DNA of 64,000 bases from Xylocopa sonorina (taxonomy: Eukaryota; Arthropoda; Insecta; Hymenoptera; Apidae), in contig NC_135202.1 in the NCBI RefSeq assembly GCF_050948175.1, positions 8,866,001 through 8,930,000 on the forward strand. Reading direction: 5' to 3'. Both the position numbers and the translations under genes were made by a program. The notes under the pieces were generated by a model. The model made no database searches. It was given only the letters and a program-made list of their open reading frames with translations, and was not told where the DNA came from. Of this stretch, positions 37,345 to 50,987 are shown piece after piece (the stretch's first letter is position 1; each line of letters opens with the position of its first letter).

Positions 37345-38381
37345 AATTCGAACGATTCGCGACAATTAACGTCGGGGACAGTCGACGAGCGCTCTTTCTC
37401 TCGACGGAAAAAATCGTGCGCCGTGTCTCTCGCGTGAGATCATCCTCCTCGCGGTGTTCTTCCCGCTACCGATCGCGCGACGCCCCGCGCGAAACCGACA
37501 ATTTCGAGCCTCGCATCGCTGAATTAAACCAGAAACCCTGTTTCATCTGGACAACCGTGCCGATTAACCATACTTTCCCCGTTATTCCACTGCCTGGCGA
37601 TCGTGGCAAGAAGCGAGCGCGAGCAGAGAGACACAGAGACCATCGCCACCGTCTAAACCCATCGAAACGGTCGTCGAGCGAACCGAGAGTTCGACAAGCC
37701 TGATTACCCGGTTCTGGCAAAAAAGCTCGAGCTGAGATCGCATTAACAAGCTTCTTAATGGCCACGCGGCCGATCTCCATCGGAACAATCAGACTCGTTT
37801 CTCCGCGCTCGTGTTATTTCCCGTCGAAGAGCGATTCCAGCGGATAAAAGGGGAGGAAAAAGGCAGAGAGAAACGGGAGGAAAAAAAATAGCGAGAGGGG
37901 GGGCAATGAATATGGTACCGAGCGTTGATCCCGCGGGAACGTTAGCGCCGAACGTACCACTGGCAGAAATGCAAATCCGAGGGAAATCGAGGCTGGAAGA
38001 GGTTAGCTGGGCAAACATGTGGTTAGATGGCCGAGGTTGGCCCAGGTTATGATGGGTTCGCGTGGCTGGGCTACATTAGACAGATACCACGGATCGAGAT
38101 CTGGAATCGTAGAAATTCACTGCTCGACAGAGGGGACGATACTCGGTTATTAGGCGTGTAACGCTGTTCGCGATGCCTTTTCCTTCGCTTTCTACACGGC
38201 CAGCACGGATCCCGACGGATTCGATCGTAATTTCACCGTGCAATTCCACGAGCTCGATTCTACGATTCGCGGACGAGGAATCGTGGTCCGAGGGAAAATT
38301 GCTGGACACCTTCCTCTTCGCATTCGCGAACCCATACCCTTATTAAAACGATATAGAGTAGCGTCGTGGAATTTTACGAAG

Positions 38382-38653
38382 TTTAGAACGACTATCTGAA
38401 GTTCGAACAGGTGCGTTCGACTTTCGTTTCCACTCTTCCGCGTCGATTGGTCACAGAGGAGAAGAGAATAGGCTGGAGAACAATTAAAGGAGAAATCCCG
38501 CGAGTTTCTTCGCGAAATTTAGAACAAATATCTGGACTTCGAACAGGTGCGTTCGACTTTCTTTTGCATCCTTCCGCGTCGATTCGTCAGAGCGGAGAAG
38601 AGAATAGTCTGGAGAACAATTAGAGGAGGAATCTCGCGAGTTTCTCCGCGATG
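38382..38653 (+). repeat. Two-copy tandem duplication, 136-bp unit
   Basis: Copy 1 is 38382-38517 and copy 2 is 38518-38653. Shared landmarks are GAACAGGTGCGTTCGACTTT (38405 and 38541) and the run from TTCCGCGTCGATT through GGAGAACAATTA, GGAG and CGCGAGTTTCT. Divergence is modest, with a few substitutions and very little length change. No coding frame is preserved across both copies. I know no family for it. Confidence 0.85.
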
Positions 38654-40517
38654 AAACGACCCGATTCTCGCTTCGATCGCATTGCGGCACCGGTTTTACC
38701 GACGCGAGAAGTCGCGATAAAAATTGGCGCACCCGGCTGCTGAACGACGTCGCAGCTGATGGACTTTATGCCGACGCGTTGATCGTTCTCGTAAATTTGC
38801 ATCAAGTTTCGCCGAAACGAGGATCCGGCTGCGGTTAGAGGAACGTTTATAGGTCTGGTTTAAAGTCGATGAGTTATTACAGTCGATGGTACCGCAAATT
38901 TCTGTTAGAATGAAACCGTTTTTAATTTCCGTATCAACCGGAACGAAACATTTTTAGGGGTTGTTAGCTGAATGGATCGTAAATGAGGTGAATCAAGGCG
39001 TTGGTATCAGCGCGTTCAATAAAATTCCTGGCCAGGTACTGGAGTGATCGTCGATTTCCACATTCCTACGCTGAGCTTCTCTGGATTCCGCGGGAACCGA
39101 TTCCGCTTGTTTCGCATACCTACTCGCTCCGACTTGATCGCCTCGAAAAGGATCACCGACGTTTACTATATAAACCTTAGAATTAATTCCGGTTCTCCGC
39201 GGAGATAATCTCGAAAAAACCTCTTCCGCGTCTTCTTGGAAGTTATTACACTTTTTAAACTCGGCCAGACCCATTATGCACAGTTCAATCTGAATGTAAA
39301 TCTCGGGCAATTAAGTGTAATCGAGTCGAGTCGGGTGTAACTCAGTCACTGAAGTTACCCGCGAATCTATCACGCGTTCGAATAGTTTCCAGCAACGTTC
39401 ACGCGAATATAATTTAGATCCAATCTAATCGCGCCCTAATTGATCCAATTTAGACGCATTCCGGATGTAACCCGCCTAATGTGAAACTAATTCCTCAATG
39501 AATACAAGTATAATTAGTCTAATTCGGGCTCACGGATAATCTATTTCCGCTGTATCTCTAAATCGATCTCGTTTACCCTTTACTAGCCCTTTAACACCAT
39601 CGAAATCGAACCGTCCTTGTGTTTTTTCACACGAAAATCGAACGATACTTCACGAAATATTATCATCAGCCACGTTCGCGTTCTCTTGGTTAATGATCGA
39701 TCGACCGATCGAACGATTAATGATCGTTGGACAGCGGTCACGGGTTGTCTATTCGCGGGGTGGGCGATATTACAATGTCGCCGCGAGGATCGTAACGCAC
39801 TCGAGCAGGACTGAGCATTCCCGATGGAACACGGTTCGATGCGTGCGTATGCATGGTCACGTAGCGACGTCGAATACTTCCACGTGTTCATTATCGACCG
39901 ATCGGACGCACGGGTAGTTTAGTATCCGGCCAGAAGTCACTCGAAGTCCACCGATTCTATTCGCGAGCGGTAATTACGAGAAAATCGATCGCGATAACAC
40001 CACCTAATAACCCCTTTTCCAATTGGAAAAGCCTGTCTTCCTCTTCTCCTCCGAGGAATTAAGTCTGCTTCGAGTAACAGAGACTTTTGTTGGCTTCTAA
40101 TTAGTCGAGCTGTATTTAACGCTCGTAATCCGCCATTTTGTTCTTTTTAGAAAATGTTACTCTCGCAGTTAACAGGCTGAAGAATTACTGTCAGCTTTCG
40201 CGAATCTACGTTCGACTGTTGCGTCTAACGTAACGTCGAGGAGGATTCCTCCAGGTTATCCGAAGCAACCCCCTTTCCATCGTTTCGCAAATAAAGAAAC
40301 GGCCGTAGCGGGTAGTAAAAAACGAGCCCAGCACCTTTTCCTGCATCTCGACCGGTAATAATATCCCGAACGATGGAACGGTGTTCCGCGATCCCTCATC
40401 AAGATGAACGCTGGCCAGGAATCAACGGGTGTCCCAGAAAAATGCCGCCGCCTGCATTCGACTCGTTAAATCGATGCATAGAGGCGGGGATTCTAAGGTG
40501 TGTGCACGCGAACCAGG

Positions 40518-40545
40518 CAGAGAGAAAGAGAGAAAGAGAGAGAAG
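40518..40545. repeat. GA-rich microsatellite
   Basis: An imperfect (GA)n run with AAAG interruptions. A CT-rich counterpart lies at 40785-40820, so the two could pair as a loose inverted repeat. Confidence 0.7.
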
Positions 40546-43072
40546 GAGCACCGGTTGGGATCGGTCGATTTTGCGCGAACCGACGCGATAACGTTCCGGT
40601 CAGTTGGAATGGAATACGGGACCAGGGGGTTGGCGGGGAAGGTGTAATCAGCTTAATGAATAGTCGCCACGCGTAATTACGGTTGCCTCCGAGGCGCATC
40701 GAGATCCTCGCGGTGCTCGCTTCCTCGAGGGCTGAGGCATTCGTCGGATTCTCCGATTGTCTCGTTTGATAGCGTTCGCTTCTTGTCTTTTTCTTTTTTT
40801 CTCTCTCTTTCTCTCTCTGGTTACGTTCGAAACGAATGTGATTCGTGCGGTGGAGCAAAAGGGAGTCATGATTGGTTTACTCATCGGAATGAATGGCTCT
40901 CGAGCGTCTATTAAATACGTTTGATGTTGCGAGAGATGGAGAAAGTTGTTCGACGAAGGGTAAGGGGTAGGGTTTGCTTTATGGCGGTAATGATCGACCT
41001 AATGACGGAGATTAAGATTGGTTTATTTGCTCCGGCGATTTTACGGTTGCGCAAGGTTGTCTCGTTTCCGTCGAGAATCGTTGGTATTCGACGCGATGTA
41101 CTGATATAACGAATCTAATTTTCCCTCGACTTTCCGTTGCACCAAATGGATCCATACATTTTAGACATTTCGTCAGAGAAAGGATTAAGTTCGAATTGGT
41201 CTCCGCTCCAAAAATCGATCTGCGTTTCGAGTCGAACAGAATCCTCTGCAGGCGTTGCAGTATCACCGCCTCGGCCAGGTCAGGTTCCCGTTCACACGAG
41301 CGCGCGCAGACATTTTCGAAGCCGCTTTTAGCCGGCTTCTCCCGGCTGTCCTAGAAGATATACTCGCTAGCATTAACATTATTATGTGAGCTAGCGCTCG
41401 TCAGCGTGGATAAGTGAACGCGGCCGGCTTATTAAATTGCTGGTGTAACATTACGATTTACAGGGCAATAAGAGAGTTATCCAACCAGTGGCTCGCGAGT
41501 ACACGCGCGTTAACGTTGCGTGTCTCTCCGCTGTTCGAGCGGCTGTACACCCGCGCGCGAGCCCGCGCACGCTCGCCGATTTCTTTGCCTTCGATCTACG
41601 CCCCGCGCCGACAAGTAATCACAGGTATCTGTCGTTTTCGGCGACGTACGGAAATAACGCGACGCGATTGCGTGGCGACCGGTAATCCCCGCCGTAACGT
41701 GATATTTGCGAATTAATTGCGATTAATGCCGGCAATTATCGAGGCGAGGGTGAGCTCTCGAGGTGGAGTCACGTTGTTATTAACGATCTTGGGGAACCAG
41801 AGGATGTCGACCATTTGTCGGTGTTCGATGATCCTCGCGCGTGGTATACGCGAATATTCGAACAGGAAAATGAAATGTACTTTCGCATAGAACAGCCACG
41901 GTTATAGAAACGAGCAGTTTTTGGGATCGAAACAGTGGGACGAAATTTTCCTCGCTCGCGAAATCTCTGAACGAGGAGAGCACGGGGCTCACGGGTTGGA
42001 AAAAGGGACGGGAGGATCGTGGTGCTCGGCTCAGAAGAAGAAACGAAGAAAAAGGTTCGGAAGATTCAGCGGACGGGCCCTGGAGGTTACAGTCACTGCG
42101 AGCTGCTCGTCTAAAAGGAGTCCTAGGCGGGTTATCGGTTGGTAGAGGCCGAACAACGTAGCAATTATCAGCCATTCCTCGCAAATAGCTGATGGTTAGT
42201 GATAATTATCTGCCGAGAACGCCACGCCATTGGGGCAGGATCGCGTACGAACGATCTATATACCGGGTGCCTACAGCGAAAGCGTCCTTCCTCTTCTCGT
42301 CCACTTCATCGAAGAATCGTCTGCTCTCGTATCGCTTAAAATTTCCATCAACGTTGCGATTATTCCTATGGAGGACTCTCGTTGTAGCTAACGAAGGGTA
42401 GAAACGAGGAAGGGTTGTTTTCTGCAACGCTGGAACACATCGCAAACATCCTCGTAAAGTTACATAACTTTACTTGTCGCGATCGAATGGATTTAGAGGA
42501 AATTTTTGCAATTTTCTTCGCCAAGAGTTTGTTCTCGAAATCGATCTCCGCTCGATCCTCGTTCGAGGCGAGGGAGAAATGGAGAAACGGTCGGATAAAA
42601 GGTTGTAACGGGCCGTGCGAGGTGTTGGTCTCGGGATATTGGTAAATCGGGGCAGCCGGTCGTTGCCACGGCAAATAAACCGGACGAATACAGCGTTCGA
42701 GCAACAGCGTGTTAAGTACTGGCATTAGGGTAATAAGCGTGCAAAGAGAGCGCCCTCGGCATCTAAGTTTCGCCGCACAGAAGTAGGTGCGCGCCTCCAC
42801 CCACTTGGATCTCTTCCTCGTTCGTCCTTGTTACGCGAGATCGACGAGATCTTGCATCCAGTAATCCTACGGTTCGCGGTGAAACTGATGTTGAACGCGG
42901 TGAGGAGCAGGCCGGCGGTTTTGTTGCTCCCCTTCGGGAACTTGGCGTGGAACTTTTGCCGCATCCTCGGAGAACGAACGTCGCTTAACGTGGCGAGGAA
43001 TTCGTTGCACCCAACGGTTGTCAATTTAAAAACTACGTAACGAGAAAATGGAAAAAGTGTCGTAACAAGTGA

Positions 43073-43106
43073 AGCTCAATTTACAATTTAGCTCAATTTA
43101 CAAATT
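43073..43106 (+). repeat. 17-bp direct tandem duplication
   Basis: AGCTCAATTTACAATTT is followed at once by AGCTCAATTTACAAATT. AT-rich, two copies. Confidence 0.7.
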
Positions 43107-43642
43107 ACAATTCTAATCGCACGATCAGCCCTAATTCACCCTTAAGTTCTTCCCTCGATATTTTCTTAAATCAATACCCCAGCTACCGTCGAATTATCGT
43201 CGAATCGAGAGTACTCGTATCGCGCTCGCGCGAATATCTCTCCGAAAAGCTTCTGAAAACACGTTGAAACGCAGCAGTGGCAAATCGGCACGCGTGTACG
43301 CGGCATAAGGGTCCCAACACGGGTCTCCGCGCGCTGAAAGCGCAGATACGATCTGACCGGCCAAATTGTTTCGGATTGTTGGTTAATTGGGAGCTCGTTT
43401 TGGTCCTGCAGCTCTGGACCAGAACGGCCGGTGCCAAGGGGGCCTCCGCGAGGGGGCGACAAGGGGGGAAGAAGAGGAAACGCCGGTGTGCAAATGCCTC
43501 GCCCACCAACCCCGTGGTGAACCAATAATCGAAGACTCGATATAGCAACTCGACCCGGTGTTATCCAATCGTGGACTCGGTCGCCACGCAATTGACACGC
43601 TCTTCTGCATCGAGGATGGGGGTGGCTGGTCCCGTGCACACA

Positions 43643-43656
43643 CGTACACGTGTACG
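43643..43656. repeat. 14-bp perfect palindrome
   Basis: CGTACACGTGTACG, centred on a CACGTG E-box (bHLH target). Confidence 0.6.
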
Positions 43657-43685
43657 CGTGGTCCAAGTGGACGGTGTGGGTGGAG

Positions 43686-43703
43686 AAAAAAAAAAAAAAA
43701 AAA
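43686..43703. repeat. Homopolymer A18
   Basis: Eighteen A in a row. A T15 run follows at 43812-43826. Together they could be the fossil ends of retroposed sequence, but no body or target duplication is recognisable. Confidence 0.7.
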
Positions 43704-44756
43704 TAGAGGTGGAGAGTTGGTATAAATCTATTCGGTAAATACCGTCGTTTTTATCGGCCTGGGAAAAATATTGAGCAGGGCTTGATCGATTCCATAGTTT
43801 TTCGACCTCCGTTTTTTTTTTTTTTTATTTTGCATCCCTCGTTCGATTCCCGAATTTATTGGATGGGAGGGTGCTTGGATCCGTCGATGACGATGGCTCG
43901 TGGTACACGCGGTGGAAGGAAGTTGCGAGGGTGTCGATTTCTTTACAGCAGGTGGATTGCTTTGGCGGTGGAGATAGGGGGAGAGCAATTTCGAATAGCT
44001 CGATCTTTTCGAGCGAATTTGGCTCGGGTACAGCGCATCGTGCGGTCGTAAAAAATGTCAGAGATCGCCTGGGCTTTTTTTCGCGGACAAAAGAAGGAAC
44101 TGGCTCGAAATTGTACGTTCGTCAATCGCGAATAGATCCGCGTGCGAGAGATAAAATGGCACGAAGCGTATACAGGGCGCACCGTTACGTCGTAATGGGG
44201 GTTTGTCACGCGCCATTGGCCACAAGCTCGCGATGTATTATTTAGCAGCACGCAGCTGCGTCACGTCGCACCGCATAATCAATTTCTACGCTGGCCTAAT
44301 TACCATTAATAATGAATCGAGCCAGACGTTATTAATGGATCAATTATCGGTTCATCTGATTTTAAGCGGCAGCGCATTTTGACGCTGTTTATCGTTCTTA
44401 TTTTCTCATCGTTTACCCGGCCACTCACTTTGTTCATTTTGCGCGTATTTATTAGGCTTCTTTTTTCGACGGTGAAACGATTCCAGTGCACGCGAACCGT
44501 TTTCTGGAATCGATGAGACAAGATGGTATCAGGAGAGACACCGGTTTCGTGTAGATAACTGTACCCATCTAATAGATGGATTTACTGATACCACCTTATA
44601 ATACTCGAAGAGGTGGAGTTACATCGAAACATAGTTGCTCTAACTTGCTTGTAAAATTTTGGAAGAAAAAAATTCCTCTCGAATCAGAATTAGTTAGGTT
44701 CCAAGGAGATCGCGGAGGGGGTGCGTTTCGTGACGAGCTTCGTGCCTTTTCAAAAG

Positions 44757-45170
44757 AGCATTCATTTTCACGTTAGTGCAATCTAGCTGCACGATGATAT
44801 CGCGAGGAACACGTGAATCGCGACAAACAATTGTAGATCTAGATAGAATTCGCTGACTTCGATAAACGGCATAATTAATGGAATAAATACGCGAAATGGG
44901 TGGCTTCTATCGGAACGATGGAAGATACACTTTTTACGGACACGTTTAACTACGGAAAAATCTAGGGAAAACAGTCGCGTGTCAGTTCTCGCGAATTTCG
45001 ATAAAATTCAGATTGCGAGATCGTGTATTGGAGCGGTTCTTACGTTTATACGTTTTTGTACGGACATTTATTTTCACGTTAGTACTGTTTAATTACGCGA
45101 TCGTATCTCGTGGAGCACGCGAGTGCTACAGTCGAGAGTAATTGCAGATTAGATTTCACGGATTTCAGTG
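44757..45170 (+). repeat. Old divergent duplication, spacing about 305 bp
   Basis: The stretch starting CATTCATTTTCACGTTAGT near 44759 reappears as CATTTATTTTCACGTTAGT near 45064. Downstream, both copies keep a similar order of elements over about 95 bp: ACGAT(G/C), ATATCGCG or GTATCTCG, G(A/G)GGA(A/G)CACG, AATTG(T/C)AGAT. Identity is roughly two thirds by eye. Confidence 0.55.
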
Positions 45171-48100
45171 AAATTTAAGTGAGAGTTGCTTGCCAGGGGT
45201 GGTTTTTCACTATTCACAGTAGTATCATAATCTGCGCTCGTAAAGGTTTCATCAATTTCATACTTTACATTATTTTTGCATACATTAGCAACGTTCCGTG
45301 GTAATCTAATCAACAGTTTTTCCATAATTCTCACATTTTCACCCCACGATCTAACGAAGGCTACACCGCCAGGACGTAGACACGTCCCAGAGTCAGGAAT
45401 CTCGCCGTTTTTCACCCCCCCCCTGAGTTAATCTTCCTGTAAGAAATTACCTCGGGGTAATAAGTCATGGCGGATCCCAGCGAACAGTGCCGATAAATCG
45501 TGGATGGTTAATAAAACCGTTTTGCATGGGATTCGAGCGTGTTTTCGGGAAGGAAACGATCTACTTGTAAATGCGTCCAATTATAATTATCGTTCGACGG
45601 GTTGCGCCGCGCCGAGACGATCGTTCATAACAGCTTGTCTTACACGTGTCCGATGGGATAACGAGGCGAATCGCGGTAATTGTCCTTTGTCTAATTACTG
45701 GCCGTCGTAGTAGCTGACTAATTGTTTCATCGGGTGAAAATAATGGGCCGGCGTCACGCGCGCGGACGTCCACACGCACGACATCGGTTTCCATCCCCCG
45801 AGTCGATGCCTCGATCTCTACGATTCTGCTCTCTTCGAGCTCCATTTGCTCTCGATCAGCGTTCTATCGAATTTGTCTGTTTTTCGTCCCCACTTTTTCG
45901 TTCTCTTTCAAAAAACCCAAAAGAAAAACTGAACGATCTAGAAATGAAAATTCCATTACTCAGGAATGCTCGTATCGTTACACGTGAGAGCAATGCCAGC
46001 GTAAAAAGAAAAAGGATCGTTAGGTACAAGAGGCGAAGTATCGACGAAGCTATCGAAACTACTGCAGCGAACCTATCAATCACAGCGACGTCGATCGTTC
46101 CACGACCATCGACGACGAGAAATCGCGCAGCTTATCATTTCCGATCGTTTCCCAGCTTCTCGGTTGTCGTTCTCTCGTCATCAACGAGTAATTGGCTAGG
46201 TGTAGTTATTTCATTAAGCAGGCTTGATAAACGGCGACGAAGGGGACAGAAACATGGTATAAATTATCACCAGTAATCGGCCTCGCATCCTTCGCTCTTC
46301 CTGCTATTATGCACCGGGAAAATTGTCGAGAAAATCTCGCGAAAGCAAAGAAAAAGTCGGACAAATAAAGCAAGCTAATGATCGCGATACTCGCATGTTG
46401 TGTAACAACGTATCGATGCGTCGATCGGTTTCCTTTCGCGCGGTCGTTTTGTTTCTTTTCCCCTTTTTTTGCCCGCTATAATTCACGATCGCAACGGGTC
46501 GGATTAAATTGAAACGCGGAACGAAGCAAATGATATCATTATCGATATTAATACGCGGCTCGTTCGCTAGGCTTTCCCGATCTTTCGCTCTCGCCGCGTT
46601 GGTACCGTTCGGTACCGGAAACACGCAACCGTCGCACGTTTTTCTCTAATTCTCGAGACGCTCTACAGAGTTCTGGTGTCTTTGAACTATCGCACGATTG
46701 AAGCGATGCAACACTTAACACGATCGCCTTTACTTTTCGTAAAAATGGTACCTGAATTTTAACGCGAGTCTAATTTTCACTTATCGAGGATTACTTGGAC
46801 AATTCCACCGCGTTTATAATTTCTTAACGCGATTCAAGAAAACCCCAACCCCAGTCATTATACGCTACGTCTTGTACAAACACGCGCGGGTGGTGCAATC
46901 TGCTCGACACCGTAATTACCACCTCGTCGCGTTCCCCAGAAGAAAAAACTGTCCATTCAACGAATTCGCGACTTTCTCTCCCCTCGAACACCATCGACGA
47001 TTAGCTATTCTCCCACCAGCGAAACGATCGACCCGTCGTCGATCGACGATTACGAGATACCATGGAAATTCCCTGTCGCGCGCGAGGTACACCGAGGCGT
47101 CCGGTAATTTACTCTCTCCCGCGAGGAGCGTGGGCCTCGCGAGGCGCAAAAACGCGATCCTCGCCGCGGTGGAAGCAGGTAGACGCCGCGTGTGCGTGCG
47201 CCACAGCCCGAGCGATCACCCTTTCCCTCTCTTTCTCTCTCTCTCTCTATCTCTCTATCCCCTTCGCCACCCACCACCTCTGGGCCCTGACAACATAATC
47301 ACCGGGTTTAACTTGCGCTAAAGCATAGTCAAACGGGCAGCCCCGAGTGGCGCGCCTAAAATGTGTGTTTAACCGGCTGTCCCGTTTCTAGAATACCTCG
47401 CGTACGGCTCGCTCGAGTTACACCGTCATTATCATTATTAGACTAATGACGGGATATCGGGTAACGTTGTTGCGGGAAAAATACCGCGGCCGATCGACCG
47501 CCATTGTCGACTGCCTGGCGTCGGTTCGTTGGTTTTTGGGGGACTACCGGTGGTATCAAGAGGAATTGTTGATAGATACGTAAAACGTGGGCTTGTTCGC
47601 GGTCATCGTGGTTCTTAGAGTCCTTCGAGAGTCCTTTTCGGTGTTGTTTCTTAGATTGGAGAACTATTACATTTAGGAATTACGAAGCTAATTATATTAT
47701 TATTTACGAAGATCCCATTGACGTAACTGAGGATGATCGAAACGGAGCGGTTAAATATAAAGGAAGGACCGAGAGGACGTCGGTAAATTACACGAGCTTG
47801 CGAGAAAATTGATAGTCTGTTTATGACCGGTGGGTCAGTGGCTAAAGAATCAATTTGCCGCGCGGTGAATCGACAGGCATCCCAGCGATTAGGATTCACC
47901 GGGCGTGTTAATTCCCGGCAGCCGCGAGACGTACTCTTTACACGACCGATAATCGCATGCGGTGCCAAAAATCGACTGTTTAATATTGATGGGTCGATTA
48001 GATTACTCAAATTGCCTGCAACCGGCGAGCATCCACGCGCGGGACGCTATTGCATCTCATAAATAATACATTCATGTTCGTCGAACGGGGAGAGAGGGTG

Positions 48101-50967
48101 CAGTGACTGCGGTTCCTCGAGTACAATGGTGGTTCAAGTTCGACAGCCGAAAAATGTGCAAACACGAGAAGAAAAACGTTCAATTCAAACGTGCTCTTTC
48201 CTCTCCTTCCTTTCTCCCTTCGAAGGGGGTGAATATTTTAGGAATCGACGCGTAACCATGGATATGTCGAGGAGGAATGTCGAAGCTCGAAAAGTCCGTC
48301 CGTTGTAACCACTTTGGAATGTACGATGTGCTTGAGATTTCGTTGCCTATGGGTACGAAGCTCGTTATCCGCCATATTGGTCCCTCTTGTCTAATTGATC
48401 CCAACCCTCGAAGCGTTTCATCGCCACTCGATAAAGCTCGCGTTCGAGAATCCATTCTGCGAGGCAACCTGAAAGTACAATCGACCGATAAAAGTACGCT
48501 TACCCTTCAGTCTACGAAGATAGTCGTAATACTCGCGCCATCAACGTCCGCCCTATCGGTCGTCGTCTGAGTTCCGCTTAATCGCCGACGGTATGACTTA
48601 AAAATCGTGTATCGACGCGGCGGACAGGTTGGCAGGGGCATTGAATCACGATAAGATCGAGCTCTCTCCCGCATTGTTTAATGAAACGGGTTCTCGCTCC
48701 TCTAATGCGCGCGGAGAGAGTGATATCCCGCGAGGTAGAACACCATCCCGGTATCTGCGCGTGCATTTTTCACCCGTGCCCTGTAGACGTTCGTACGCGC
48801 GTAGAACATCCGAGACGCTTGTGCGGAGGCCTCTGTGGCTGTCTGTGTGCGAGCTTGCACGGATATTCCATACGATGCCGGAGGGCTGATAGAGTCGTCA
48901 TGTGCCTCCGTGTAATCAGGGGCTCTCAGCTGCGTCCGGTTGCATTTCTGGGGCCCATCAGCCTCCGGGCACCTTGACAAATCTGCTGGTCAACCAGCGC
49001 TTGTAATTGTCTATGTATCCTGGCCTCGAAACGTTTCTGGTGTCCCGTTGGACATTGGTCCTGCGGTTATTAACTGGCACAGTTACATACGAAGGGGTTG
49101 ACAATTGGACATCTCTACTTTTCATTTTTGTTTCTTCATTCCTCTAATTTTCATCGATCTTTCTTTCAATTTGTGATTCTAGATTTCTTCGAAAATTTTC
49201 CATTAACAGATGAGCGATGCGATATAGATATTTGTTATTTTGCGACGATGGATTTACCGTTAAACGATCGCGCGGTTCTCAGAATAGCCACGTTAATGGA
49301 AGGTTAATTGCATTAAATCTCGCGTCTCGGGAAATCGTGCGTTTAACGCGAGCACGGGCGAGTTTCTACGAACGAAAATCGAGTCGGGACGAGACAAGCG
49401 CGATAATCGCGGCGATACGCCGCGCAGGCATGATGCATAGCGGTGCCGCTATCGCGACACGAGTTCCAGGAAGATTAGAGCAGCTAATTAATAAAGCGGG
49501 GTTATCCGCGTTACATCTTCACGGTATTAGCCGGTCGAATGGCCGCTTCACGGAATCCGATATCTCGGGGACCGATCGAGCTTTAATAAAGTTCTCCACG
49601 CTGAACACGGGGCGGGGGAGCGGCGAACGAGGCGGAAAACGAGAAAGAGGTGGCGCGGATGCTGGAATCTCGTCGGCGGAACGTGACCCACGGGGAACTG
49701 CAACGCGAGGAACAAGCTTGTCACGAGTCGATGCTTGTGCTGCTTGATAAACGATTTCTTTCCCCTACGGAGTTTCGAAAGGGGAGCAATTGCCGGGGAA
49801 ATTGAGGTTGGGTTCGTGGAACTTTTTCTTTAGGCGAGGTATCACACGTGGAACATCGTTGTTTAAGAACTGGTATGGAAGAGTTAAGTGTAAGCGGTGA
49901 GCGGATGGAGTCGTAGGGAAATTATTGTAAAGCTATCGGAATTATTGCCGCCATTTCTCGTCGAGCGGAGCGGTCTGCTTATCCGCGATTCATCTTGTAA
50001 GTAAAACGTCTTTACCCGCGTATCCACGGATAAGGTTTAAAGGATAGCCTACTCGAGGATGCATTTTAATTATTCATACGGGACACCCGTGGATGCGCGT
50101 CCGTGCTCGACTTTAGTTCGTCACGTCCATCGATCTCGATCCCCGGGGCAGCGTCGTGCCGTCTATTTGAGAAAATCACCGGTACCCGTTCGAAAGTTCC
50201 ACCGCTCGGAGAAAGAAAGAGGAGACGGCCCGGTTAGGTGAACAAAAAAAGGAGAAGAGGAGCGAACCGTCCGGGATCGGCTGTAATTTATACGATATTT
50301 TGTAATTTAAATGCTTAACGCGTGTAATTTAGGCATCTCCTTCCCCGCTGGCCGAGCGGATGCGTGTGCGCGCGTGCGTCTCTCCCCTCGCAGAGTAAAC
50401 TCCATTAAAATGATTAAAATTAATGAGACACTTCGACCGGCTCGAGGGGAGTGTAGAGAGCGGGGCCTCGTGGTGTTTCTTTTAATTGAAATTCGAGATA
50501 AGAGTTCGCGGAAAAATTGATTCCCCGTGGAAGATAATTTCGTAGCCAGAAATTTGTCGAGGTATATAATCGGGGTTTGTTTAAAGCTGCTTAATATGAG
50601 AAACCAGGGAACTGGTTTCTTCGAGCTGAGCGAATCCTGACATCGCGTGTACCAGGCTTAATAACCGATCGTCGTGCTTAATTCTTGTTCTCATAGGAAG
50701 ATACGTTCATTAGTGCATGGATTCCTTAATTTTCCAAACGCGATCTCGATTTTCGAATCGTCCCAAAAATCCTCCCTCGAGTCGAGTCGCGAGAACGAAC
50801 AGGTCGCGTCGTTCGATCCCTCAGCGCTGCTTGTACATAATATATCAATCATCGCGGCGATTTCGAGCGGGTCGATCGAGGCTGGTCGTCATTAAAATTC
50901 ATTTGCCGACGATTCACGGCTGCCTCTTTCTTCGCTTCGTCGAGATTTTTCTCTAGCCGCTAATCGC

Positions 50968-50987
50968 CGAGCGCGCGCGCGCGCTCG
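50968..50987. repeat. 20-bp perfect CG-core palindrome
   Basis: CGA(GC)7TCG, a self-complementary alternating tract prone to Z-DNA or cruciform formation. Confidence 0.8.

Larger units (their letters stand above)
36781..43680. other. Intergenic: no gene seen, tandem duplication at 38.4 kb
   Basis: No supportable gene. A G/T-rich stretch (36780-36960) is followed by repeated AACTGGT(T/C) motifs (37168-37344), the 136-bp tandem duplication at 38.38-38.65 kb, GA/CT tracts (40518-40545, 40785-40820), a Pho-type site at 40130-40140 (CCGCCATTTTG) and a 17-bp direct duplication at 43073-43106. Confidence 0.7.

Noticed and set aside
43686..43826. A18 and T15 runs as ends of a retroposed gene
   Set aside because: No body sequence, coding remnant or target-site duplication could be recognised between or beside them.
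43836..43853. GTTCGATTCC, resembling a tRNA T-loop/B box
   Set aside because: There is no D-arm or A box at the right distance upstream. The upstream DNA is a T15 run, and no cloverleaf can be built.
45722..46276. 184-codon + strand open frame
   Set aside because: It is basic and Ser/Arg-rich with no motif or family resemblance, and it is overlapped by antisense frames. Length is compatible with chance in stop-poor DNA.
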